A stretch of 5,503 nt of DNA from DASSUW01 sp035706585. GTDB lineage: Bacteria > Actinomycetota > Thermoleophilia > Solirubrobacterales > Solirubrobacteraceae. Shown in pieces: positions 1 through 4,757 of this stretch. Position 1 is the stretch's first letter; every line of letters begins with the position of its first letter. The notes below the pieces were generated by a model, which was given only the letters and a program-made list of their open reading frames with translations, was not told the DNA's origin and did not search any database. Location: NCBI GenBank assembly GCA_035706585.1, contig DASSUW010000171.1, positions 1 through 5,503 of the forward strand, read 5' to 3'. A program made the translations under genes and the position numbers.

Positions 1-927
1 CGCGGCGCCGGCCTCGGCCGCGCGGCGGCCTTCCGGCTCGCGGCCGGACGTCTGTGCGGCGCCCGCGACCTCAGCCTCGGCCGCGTCGCGCGTCTCGGCC
101 TCGGTCTGCGTCAGCGCCTCGGCGGCGGCGCGCTCCTCGGCCTCGCGGCGGGCGGCCTCCTCGGCCTCGCGCCGCGCGCGCTCCTCGGCCTCGCGCCGTG
201 CCTGCTCCTCGGCCTGCAGGCGTGCCTGCTCCTCCTCGTGGCGGAAGCGCTGGCGGCCCTCGGCGACCACGTCGCCGATCGCGCGCGTCACGAGCGAGCA
301 CGCGCGGATCGCGTCGTCGTTGCCGGGCACGACATAGTCGATCCCGTCGGGGTCACAGTTGGTGTCGACGAGCCCGATGATCGGGATGCGGAGGCGCTGG
401 GCCTCGCGGACCGCGATCGCCTCGGTCTTGAGGTCGATGACGAACATCGCGTCGGGCACGCGCTGCATGTTCTTGACGCCGCCCAGGTTCGCCTGGAGCT
501 TCTCCAGGTCGGCCTCGGCGGCCAGGCGCTCGCGCGTCGGCAGCAGCGCCAGCTGGCCCTCGGACGCGTAGCGCTCGAGGTCGTGCAGGCGCTTGATGCG
601 CAGCGAGATCGTCTGGAAGTTCGTGAGCAGACCACCGAGCCAGCGGTGGTTGACGTACGGCATGCCGGCCGACTCGGCGATCTCCTTGATCCCGTCGCGG
701 GCCTGCTTCTTGGTGCCGACGAACAGCACCGTCCCGCCGCGGTTGGCGATCTCGGACGCGAACCGCTGAGCCTGCGCGAGCAGCGCCTCGGTCTTGAGCA
801 GATCGATGATGTAGATCCCGCCGCGCTCGCCGTGGATGAAGCGGCGCATCTTCGGGTTCCAGCGGCGCGTCTGGTGGCCGAAGTGCACGCCGGCCTCCAG
901 CAGCTCTCTGATTCCTACCTGAGCCAC
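1..927 (-). CDS. rpsB: Small ribosomal subunit protein bS2 (rpsB), 3' end beyond the window
   Basis: Structural protein of the 30S subunit, added late in assembly and needed to recruit bS1 in many bacteria. The frame starts with GTG at 927 and stays open for 309 codons to the window edge. The N-terminus has the bS2 signature: VHFGHQTRRWNPKM at about residues 14-27, then FIHGERGGIYIIDL. Further on come VLFVGTKKQA, YVNHRWLGGLLTNF, PDAMFVIDL and the late core motif IPIIGLVDTNCDPD. The conserved core ends near residue 230. After it runs a tail of at least 80 residues made almost entirely of Ala, Glu, Arg and Gln, built on a 24-base repeat; no lysine is seen in it. Tails rich in Ala and acidic residues occur on actinobacterial bS2, but the true C-terminus is not visible here. 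A good Shine-Dalgarno supports the GTG start. tsf would be expected next, outside the window. Confidence 0.97.
   Translation of the reverse strand, partial: MAQVGIRELLEAGVHFGHQTRRWNPKMRRFIHGERGGIYIIDLLKTEALLAQAQRFASEIANRGGTVLFVGTKKQARDGIKEIAESAGMPYVNHRWLGGLLTNFQTISLRIKRLHDLERYASEGQLALLPTRERLAAEADLEKLQANLGGVKNMQRVPDAMFVIDLKTEAIAVREAQRLRIPIIGLVDTNCDPDGIDYVVPGNDDAIRACSLVTRAIGDVVAEGRQRFRHEEEQARLQAEEQARREAEERARREAEEAARREAEERAAAEALTQTEAETRDAAEAEVAGAAQTSGREPEGRRAAEAGAA
133..240 (-). repeat. 24-base in-frame tandem repeat in the 3' part of rpsB
   Basis: Units begin at 133, 157, 181 and 205, with a half unit from 229. On the plus strand each begins ctcctcggcct; the last half unit is ctcctcctcgtg. The units 157-180 and 181-204 are nearly identical, while the outer ones have drifted. 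Translated on the minus strand, the period is eight residues of the form ARREAEER or ARREAEEA, covering about residues 230-265 of bS2. The pattern of alternating Glu and Arg with Ala predicts a straight, solvent-exposed charged helix. The array could expand or contract by slippage without breaking the frame. Confidence 0.85.
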
Positions 928-933
928 GGACAA

Positions 934-940
934 CTCCCTT
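934..940 (-). promoter_or_regulatory. Ribosome binding site of rpsB
   Basis: The minus strand reads AAGGGAG, six bases before the GTG start codon at 927-925. It is the clearest Shine-Dalgarno in the window and fixes the start of rpsB at a GTG instead of a later codon. The protein begins VAQVGIRELLEAGVHFGH, as expected for bS2. Confidence 0.8.
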
Positions 941-980
941 GAGATTGGTATGAGCACTGCAGCCCGGGCGATGAGGTTCA

Positions 981-1014
981 CGCGGGACCCGGCGTCTGCC
1001 GGGCAGGGTCCGCG
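981..1014 (-). promoter_or_regulatory. GC-rich stem-loop in the rpsB leader
   Basis: The bases 988-993 (cccggc) and 998-1003 (gccggg) form a perfect six-pair stem closing a four-base loop. Outside it, ggaccc at 985-990 can pair with gggtcc at 1006-1011, and cgc at 981-983 with gcg at 1012-1014 once g984 is bulged. The inner and outer stems share bases 988-990, so they could be alternative or partly stacked folds. The structure sits 53 bases before the rpsB start codon. It has no T run after it in the transcribed direction, so a classical intrinsic terminator is unlikely. It may be an S2-responsive leader, as rpsB is autoregulated in some bacteria, a terminator without U tail for the rluD transcript, or chance in GC-rich DNA. 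Confidence 0.45.
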
Positions 1015-1060
1015 GCCTCGGCGTCGATGCCGCCCGGGGTCGATGAATGGGTTGGCGACC

Positions 1061-1066
1061 AGTTTA
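1061..1066 (-). promoter_or_regulatory. Possible -10 element of the rpsB promoter
   Basis: The minus strand reads TAAACT, which fits the actinobacterial -10 pattern TANNNT, inside the most AT-rich patch of the gap (about 1058-1077). No good TTGACA-like -35 lies 16 to 18 bases upstream; that position is occupied by GGCGGA. If used, transcription would begin near 1054 and give a leader of about 127 bases that contains the 981-1014 stem-loop. A separate promoter for rpsB is expected because the upstream genes belong to a different functional cluster. Confidence 0.3.
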
Positions 1067-1078
1067 CGAAAGTTCTTG

Positions 1079-1090
1079 CGGCTTCCGCCG
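1079..1090 (-). terminator. Small hairpin just after the rluD stop, weak terminator candidate
   Basis: The transcript reads CGGC-GGAA-GCCG, a four-pair stem with a GNRA-type loop, beginning one base after the rluD TAA stop at 1094-1092. Downstream comes CAAGAACTTTCG, with only three T in a row, so it lacks a proper U tract. It could protect the 3' end or contribute to weak termination. It overlaps the place where a -35 box for the rpsB promoter would lie. Confidence 0.25.
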
Positions 1091-1091
1091 T

Positions 1092-2012
1092 TTATGCCTG
1101 CGCGGGTCGGCCCTCCCTTCCCCTACCTCCGGTGGACCGGCCCGCCGTTTCCAGCGCGGAGTCCAGTTCGGCCGGCAGCGGCGATCGCAGGTCGATCGCC
1201 GCGCCGGTCGCTGGATGGGCGAACGCCAGGTGCTCGGCGTGCAGGAACTGGCGTGGCAGGCCCAGCTCGCCCGCGTGCCCGTACTCGGGGTCGCCCGCGA
1301 CCGGGTGACCGATCGCCTTCAGGTGCGCGCGGATCTGGTGCGTCCGGCCGGTCTGGAGGCGCACCCGCAGGAGCGTGTACGCCGGGAACGTGCGCTCGGT
1401 CTCGAAGTGCGTGATCGCGGCGCGCGGCGCGTCGGTGTCGGTGGAGATCCGGGTCCGCACGCGCCGGTCGCGGCCCAGCGGCGCATCGATCGTCCCGGCC
1501 CGAGCCTCCGGACGCCCCTCGACCAGCGCCAGGTACTCGCGGGTGATCGCGCGTGCCTGCAGCATCGCCTTCAGCGCCGCGTGGATCTCCTCGCTGCGTG
1601 CCACGACCAGCAGGCCCGACGTGTCGCGGTCGAGCCGGTGGACGATCCCCTCGCGGCCGGGATCGCCGCCCGCGATGCGGCCCGCCAGCGCCTGCGCGAG
1701 CGTCCCCCGGCGGTGGCCGCGCGCCGGGTGCACGACGACGCCGGCCGGCTTGTCGACCACGAGCAGGTGCTCGTCCTCGTAGGCGATCGCGAATCGCGCC
1801 TCGGGAACCGCGGGCTCGGCCACCGGCGGCGCCTCGCGCACGGTCACGCGCTCGCCGGCGCTCACCGCGTGCCGCTTCGGCCGGGACTCGCCGTCGACGA
1901 GCACGAGCCCGGCGTCGATCAGCCGCTGCGCCGCCGCCCGCGATCCCACGTGCGGGGCGAGGAACACGTCCAGCCGCTCGCCCGCTGCCTCAGGTGCGAC
2001 TACGTGCTCCAT
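1092..2012 (-). CDS. rluD: RluD-type 23S rRNA pseudouridine synthase
   Basis: RluA-family enzyme that converts uridine to pseudouridine in RNA; RluD itself modifies helix 69 of 23S rRNA. Taking the ATG at 2012 gives 306 residues, near the usual 300-325. Residues 8-60 form an S4 RNA-binding domain (GERLDVFLA, SRAAAQRLIDAGLVLVDGE). The catalytic domain follows, with DKPAGVVVHPARGH at about 87-100 and the family signature HRLDRDTSGLLVVA at 125-138, whose D128 is the expected catalytic aspartate. LQTGRTHQIRAHL at 219-231 is the second family motif. The open frame extends back to an ATG at 2165, but that extension is an arginine/serine-rich shadow of lspA, so I reject it. The start overlaps the 3' end of lspA by 23 bases and has no close Shine-Dalgarno, which suggests translational coupling. 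The last 16 or so residues are a Gly/Arg-rich tail. Exact target site cannot be told from sequence; RluD is favoured over RluA by the S4 domain. Confidence 0.93.
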   Translation of the reverse strand: MEHVVAPEAAGERLDVFLAPHVGSRAAAQRLIDAGLVLVDGESRPKRHAVSAGERVTVREAPPVAEPAVPEARFAIAYEDEHLLVVDKPAGVVVHPARGHRRGTLAQALAGRIAGGDPGREGIVHRLDRDTSGLLVVARSEEIHAALKAMLQARAITREYLALVEGRPEARAGTIDAPLGRDRRVRTRISTDTDAPRAAITHFETERTFPAYTLLRVRLQTGRTHQIRAHLKAIGHPVAGDPEYGHAGELGLPRQFLHAEHLAFAHPATGAAIDLRSPLPAELDSALETAGRSTGGRGREGRPAQA

Positions 2013-2454
2013 GCCGCGCGGGCGGGCCCTCGAGGACATACAGCAGCGACAGCACGCCGAACGTGATCGCGATGTCGGCCACGTTGAACGCCGGCCAGGC
2101 GGGGAAGTCGATGAAGTCGGTGACCGCCGAGTCGCGGACGCGATCGATGAGATTGCCGGCCGCACCGCCGATCAGCAGGCCGGTCGGCAGCCACACGAGC
2201 GGCCGGTCGCGATGGGAGAAGAAGAACACCAGCAGGGCGGTCAGCGCGGCGAGCGCGAAGATCACCAGCACGACCCCGCCGCCGCTGAACATGCCGAACG
2301 CGATGCCGCTGTTGCGGACGTTGACGAGCTTGATGCCGAGGATCAGGTCGACCGCGTCGCCGCGGTCGATCGTGCCGCGTACGAGCGCCTTGACGCCCTG
2401 ATCGACCGCGACGGTGAGGACGGCGACCAGCGCGGCGCGGGCGACCGGCTTCAC
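1990..2454 (-). CDS. lspA: Lipoprotein signal peptidase (signal peptidase II)
   Basis: Membrane aspartyl protease that removes the signal peptide from lipid-modified prolipoproteins. The protein has 154 residues, normal for the family, with four hydrophobic segments at roughly 5-25, 58-79, 88-100 and 124-141. Conserved blocks are present: VDQGVK at 17-22, VRNSGIAFGMF at 46-56, GGAAGNLIDRV at 96-106, VTDFIDF at 111-117 and FNVADIAI at 123-130. D113 and D127 are the expected catalytic pair. The loop between them is short, with only PAWPA between DFIDF and FNVAD. The start is GTG at 2454 and overlaps the yggT stop in a GTGA arrangement, a classic coupling signature. The upstream sequence shows only a poor Shine-Dalgarno. 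rluD follows with a 23-base overlap, an adjacency seen in many bacteria. Confidence 0.96.
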   Translation of the reverse strand: MKPVARAALVAVLTVAVDQGVKALVRGTIDRGDAVDLILGIKLVNVRNSGIAFGMFSGGGVVLVIFALAALTALLVFFFSHRDRPLVWLPTGLLIGGAAGNLIDRVRDSAVTDFIDFPAWPAFNVADIAITFGVLSLLYVLEGPPARHGARSRT

Positions 2455-2747
2455 GAGTCCGGATCGATCAGGCTGATGATGATGCCGCCGACGATGCGCA
2501 GCACCAGGATCGCGACGATCGGCGACAGGTCGAGCGGGCCGATCCGCAGCGGCAGGCGGCGGAACAGCCGCAGGTAGGGCTCCGAGACGTCGCGCAGGAA
2601 GTCCAGGATCGCGTTCAGCGGCCGCGAGTACGGCACCCGGGCGCCGAGCGCGAACACGAACGACGCGACGATCCAGGCGATGATGATGATCGTGTAGACG
2701 GTGACCAGCGCGGCGAGGAAGTCCGCGATCTGCCGGCGCACCTCCAC
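2451..2747 (-). CDS. yggT: YggT/YlmG family small membrane protein
   Basis: A 98-residue integral membrane protein of the YggT (YlmG) family. Its biochemical role is not settled; relatives have been linked to osmotic tolerance, cell division and, in plastids, nucleoid distribution. Two hydrophobic helices are visible at about 11-35 and 73-94. The stretch between them carries the family pattern: PYSRPLNAILDFLRDVSEPYL, then LFRRLPLRIGPLDLSPIVAIL, where the Gly-x-Leu-Asp-x-Ser-Pro block is diagnostic. The start is a GTG at 2747, one base after the proC stop, and a G run at 2757-2753 serves as the ribosome binding site. The end overlaps lspA by four bases. In B. subtilis the equivalent ylmG follows sepF directly; here proC lies between them. 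Confidence 0.93.
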   Translation of the reverse strand: MEVRRQIADFLAALVTVYTIIIIAWIVASFVFALGARVPYSRPLNAILDFLRDVSEPYLRLFRRLPLRIGPLDLSPIVAILVLRIVGGIIISLIDPDS

Positions 2748-2748
2748 G

Positions 2749-3501
2749 TCAGCCCCCGACCACGTCGTCCATCGCGCTCACGAACGCGGCACGGATGCCG
2801 CCGCGTTCGAGCGCGGCCAGGCCGCGGGCGGTCGTGCCGCCCGGCGACGCCACCTCGCGGCGTACCTGCAGCGTGTCGCCCTTGCGAGCGCCGATCAGCT
2901 CGGCGGAACCGGCCATGGTCCCGAGGATAAGGTCGGTCGCCATCGCCGCCGGCATGCCGCGCTTGACCGCGGCGTCCACCTGCGCCTCGACCAGCAGCGC
3001 CCAGTACGCGGGGCCGACGCCCGACAGGCCTCCGGCGACCCCCATCAGCCGCTCGGGAACCGCGACGACCGTCCCCACGCGCGCGAACAGCGCCTTGACC
3101 CGCTCGTCGAGATCGCCGTCGAGGGGCACGTCCGGCTCGGCGAACGCGAGAACCCCGCGCCCGACCTCCACGGCCGTGTTGGGCTCGACGCGGAAGACCG
3201 GCACGCCCGGGTATGCGCTGCGCACGTCGGCCTGCGGCGTGCGCGCGAGCAGCGAGACGACGGCCTTCGCGGATCCGGCCGCCTCCCACGCCACCTCGGC
3301 CAGCTGCGCCGGCTTGTGCGCGAGGATCACGACGTCCGCACGCTCGGCCAGCTCCCGGTTGGACGCCAGCGCCTCGCCGCCCAGCTCGGCGGCCAGCGCA
3401 CGGGCGCGTCCGGATCCGGAATCGGTGCACAGCACGGGATCGCCCCAGCCGCGGGCGAGCGCCCGCGCCATGTTGCCAGCACCGATGAAGCCGACCTGCA
3501 T
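2749..3501 (-). CDS. proC: Pyrroline-5-carboxylate reductase
   Basis: Catalyses the last step of proline synthesis, NAD(P)H-dependent reduction of pyrroline-5-carboxylate to proline, in the cytoplasm. The product has 250 residues, slightly short of the usual 265-275. The N-terminal Rossmann fold begins at once with VGFIGAGNMARAL (residues 3-15), followed by ILAHKPAQL at 59-67. The C-terminal helical domain has GGLSGVGPAYWALL at 157-170 and the P5CR signature from L211 to E232, including ASPGGTTARG at 218-227, which lines the substrate site. Two positions differ from common relatives: the block usually written MPNTP reads EPNTA at 106-110, and the usual SGSGPAY reads SGVGPAY. The enzyme otherwise looks intact. 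The ATG at 3501 leaves no room before the GAGN motif for another start. It follows sepF by 37 bases that contain an inverted repeat, and yggT starts one base after its stop. Confidence 0.95.
   Translation of the reverse strand: MQVGFIGAGNMARALARGWGDPVLCTDSGSGRARALAAELGGEALASNRELAERADVVILAHKPAQLAEVAWEAAGSAKAVVSLLARTPQADVRSAYPGVPVFRVEPNTAVEVGRGVLAFAEPDVPLDGDLDERVKALFARVGTVVAVPERLMGVAGGLSGVGPAYWALLVEAQVDAAVKRGMPAAMATDLILGTMAGSAELIGARKGDTLQVRREVASPGGTTARGLAALERGGIRAAFVSAMDDVVGG
2753..2757 (-). promoter_or_regulatory. Ribosome binding site of yggT
   Basis: Five G in a row on the minus strand, five bases before the GTG at 2747-2745. It lies inside the last codons of proC (Val-Gly-Gly-stop), so the yggT ribosome binding site is embedded in the proC coding end. 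This fixes the GTG as the yggT start. Confidence 0.5.
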
Positions 3502-3516
3502 CGCGCCGGACGTTAT

Positions 3517-3542
3517 CTCAGCCTGCCTCGAGCCAGGCTCAG
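3517..3542 (-). other. Inverted repeat across the sepF stop and the sepF-proC gap
   Basis: A 26-base near-perfect palindrome: agcctg at 3520-3525 pairs with caggct at 3534-3539, and the centre ctcgag at 3527-3532 is itself palindromic. Single mismatches separate these from each other and from the outer ct/ag pairs. In RNA it can form a six-pair stem with an eight-base loop that includes the sepF stop codon. No T run follows, so termination is doubtful. It may be an mRNA processing or stability element, a protein-binding operator, or chance. Confidence 0.4.
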
Positions 3543-4078
3543 GACTGGTTGAAGAAGCCCTTCTCGATCAGTCGCGCGCGCTCCTCCGCCGACACCTCGA
3601 CGTTGCGCGGCGTGAGCAGGAAGACCTTGTCGGCGATCCGCTGCATCCCGCCGTCGAGCGCGTAGGTGAGGCCGGACGCGAAGTCGATCAGGCGCTTGGA
3701 GAGGTCGGCGTCGGACCCCTGCAAATTGATGATCACCGGGATCGAGTCCTTGAACTTGTCCGCCACGTCCTGGGCGTCGTTGAAGGACTTCGGGATCACC
3801 AGGTGCACGCGCACGTCTCCTCGGCCGTTGCCGGGCGGACCGACCGAGCGCAGCGCGGTCGTGCGGCGCTCCGACGGCGATTCGTCGGCGAAGATGTCGT
3901 CGATGTCGTCGCGCCGGCGGCGCGACGACAGGCGCCGGACGTTCGGGCGCTCCCGGTAGCGGTTCTCGAGCTCCTCTTCGGGCTCGCGGTACTCGACCGG
4001 CTCCTCGTCGTACGGGTCCCGGTCCTCGGCGAGGCCGAAGTAGACGAGGACGTTGTGCCAGGTGTCGCGGAAGGCCAT
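3539..4078 (-). CDS. sepF: Cell division protein SepF (YlmF), FtsZ membrane anchor
   Basis: SepF binds the C-terminus of FtsZ and tethers Z-ring filaments to the membrane. It is the main anchor in actinobacteria, which lack FtsA. The 179-residue protein has the expected three parts. Residues 1-16 (MAFRDTWHNVLVYFGL) form an amphipathic membrane-targeting helix. Residues 17-87 are a low-complexity linker, first acidic and Tyr/Pro-rich, then arginine-rich around 48-56, then acidic again (DDIDDIFADE). Residues 88-160 are the SepF core: VRVHLVIPKSF, VIINLQGSDADLSKRLIDF, SGLTYALDGGMQRI and KVFLLTPRNV. A C-terminal extension ends GFFNQS. The ATG at 4078 has no clear Shine-Dalgarno. The gene lies 49 bases after yggS and 37 before proC. 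ftsZ itself would be expected upstream of pgeF, outside the window. Confidence 0.96.
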   Translation of the reverse strand: MAFRDTWHNVLVYFGLAEDRDPYDEEPVEYREPEEELENRYRERPNVRRLSSRRRRDDIDDIFADESPSERRTTALRSVGPPGNGRGDVRVHLVIPKSFNDAQDVADKFKDSIPVIINLQGSDADLSKRLIDFASGLTYALDGGMQRIADKVFLLTPRNVEVSAEERARLIEKGFFNQS

Positions 4079-4127
4079 GGCGGGTTGGGGTTCGCGGCAG
4101 AGCGCGATTTCCCTGCTAGCGCACAGT

Positions 4128-4757
4128 CTACGCGTACAGGATCGTGCCCAAACGCACGATCGTGGCGCCCTCCTCGGCGGCGACGCGGTAGTCCTGCGAC
4201 GTGCCCATCGACAGATGATGCAGGTCGTGCTCGGCGGCGAGCTCGCGCAGCCGGGCGAAATAGGGCCGGCTGGCCTGTGGATCGTCGGTGAACGGCGGCA
4301 TCGTCATCAGCCCTACGACCTTCACCGGCGAGCGCGCGATGAACGCGCCGAGCTCGTCGGGCGCGATGCCGGCCTTCTCGTCCTCGCCGGCGACGTTGAC
4401 CTCGACGAGGATCTCGGTGTCCGGCGTGCCGTGCTTCTCGAGCTGGCGCAGGGCGCTGTCGGACGCCACCGAGTGGATGAGCTCGACGTACGGCAGGATC
4501 TGCTTGACCTTGCGGCTCTGCAGCTGGCCGATGAAGTGCCAGCGGAAGTCCGGGTGGGCGGTGGCCTTCGCCTCGAGGTCCTGCGCGCGGTTCTCGCCCA
4601 CGATCGTGATGCCGGCCTCCGCCAGCGTCCCGAGCTCCTCGAGCGGCACGTACTTGACCGCCGCGAGGATCTCGACGCGGTCGGGCAGCTCGCCGCGGAT
4701 CCGCGCGAGGTTCTCCCGCACGCGGCCGGCGTCGATCCCGGTGATCAGGTTCGCCAC
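4128..4757 (-). CDS. yggS: PLP homeostasis protein, YggS/YlmE/PROSC family
   Basis: Binds pyridoxal phosphate without known catalytic activity and keeps the vitamin B6 pool balanced; loss disturbs amino and keto acid metabolism in several bacteria. With the GTG at 4757 the protein has 209 residues, a little short of the usual 225-235. It is a single alanine-racemase-like barrel. K35 in LAAVKYVPLEEL should form the Schiff base with PLP. Other family blocks are GENRAQDLEAK at about 60-70, WHFIGQLQSRKVKQI, SMGTSQDYRVAAEEG and the closing VRLGTILYA, which provides phosphate-binding contacts. An ATG further upstream at 4835 would add an arginine-rich segment that is a shadow of pgeF, so I reject it. 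The chosen start overlaps pgeF by 13 bases and has an AGGG five bases upstream. sepF follows after 49 bases. Confidence 0.94.
   Translation of the reverse strand: MANLITGIDAGRVRENLARIRGELPDRVEILAAVKYVPLEELGTLAEAGITIVGENRAQDLEAKATAHPDFRWHFIGQLQSRKVKQILPYVELIHSVASDSALRQLEKHGTPDTEILVEVNVAGEDEKAGIAPDELGAFIARSPVKVVGLMTMPPFTDDPQASRPYFARLRELAAEHDLHHLSMGTSQDYRVAAEEGATIVRLGTILYA
4140..4161 (-). other. Perfect 8-pair hairpin near the yggS 3' end
   Basis: The plus strand reads gatcgtgc, a six-base loop ccaaac, then gcacgatc, a perfect stem of eight pairs. It lies in the last codons of yggS (Thr-Ile-Val-Arg-Leu-Gly-Thr-Ile), 10 bases before the stop codon at 4130-4128, and about 60 bases before the sepF start. 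The protein motif here is conserved, but codon choice is free enough that the symmetry is not forced. No T tract follows. A TAGACT that could act as a -10 box for sepF overlaps the yggS stop (4130-4125), but its -35 would be poor. Confidence 0.4.

Noticed and set aside
133..240. Regular 24-base spacing considered as a CRISPR-like or regulatory repeat array
   Set aside because: The units are contiguous with no unique spacers, keep the rpsB frame, and encode a simple eight-residue pattern, so they are a coding tandem repeat.
238..942. A 234-codon plus-strand open frame opposite rpsB
   Set aside because: Antisense shadow of rpsB; no domain recognised, and rpsB has a full set of bS2 motifs and a good ribosome binding site.
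944..957. AT-richer patch just before the rpsB ribosome binding site considered as a -10 promoter box
   Set aside because: It contains no good TANNNT match with a -35 at 16-18 bases, and a start there would leave almost no room before the Shine-Dalgarno.
1047..2066. A 339-codon plus-strand open frame opposite rluD
   Set aside because: Shadow of rluD and the end of lspA; Arg/Ala/Val/Asp-rich with no motif, while rluD on the other strand shows S4 and catalytic signatures.
2615..3430. A 271-codon minus-strand open frame overlapping proC and yggT in another frame
   Set aside because: Composition is overwhelmingly Arg, Gly and Ala, typical of an out-of-frame reading of proC; no motif.
2795..4291. 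A 498-codon open frame on the plus strand opposite proC, sepF and part of yggS
   Set aside because: It runs antisense to three genes with clear family motifs, and its product is low-complexity Ala/Arg/Ser/Pro with no recognisable domain. Long antisense frames are expected in GC-rich genes with biased third positions.
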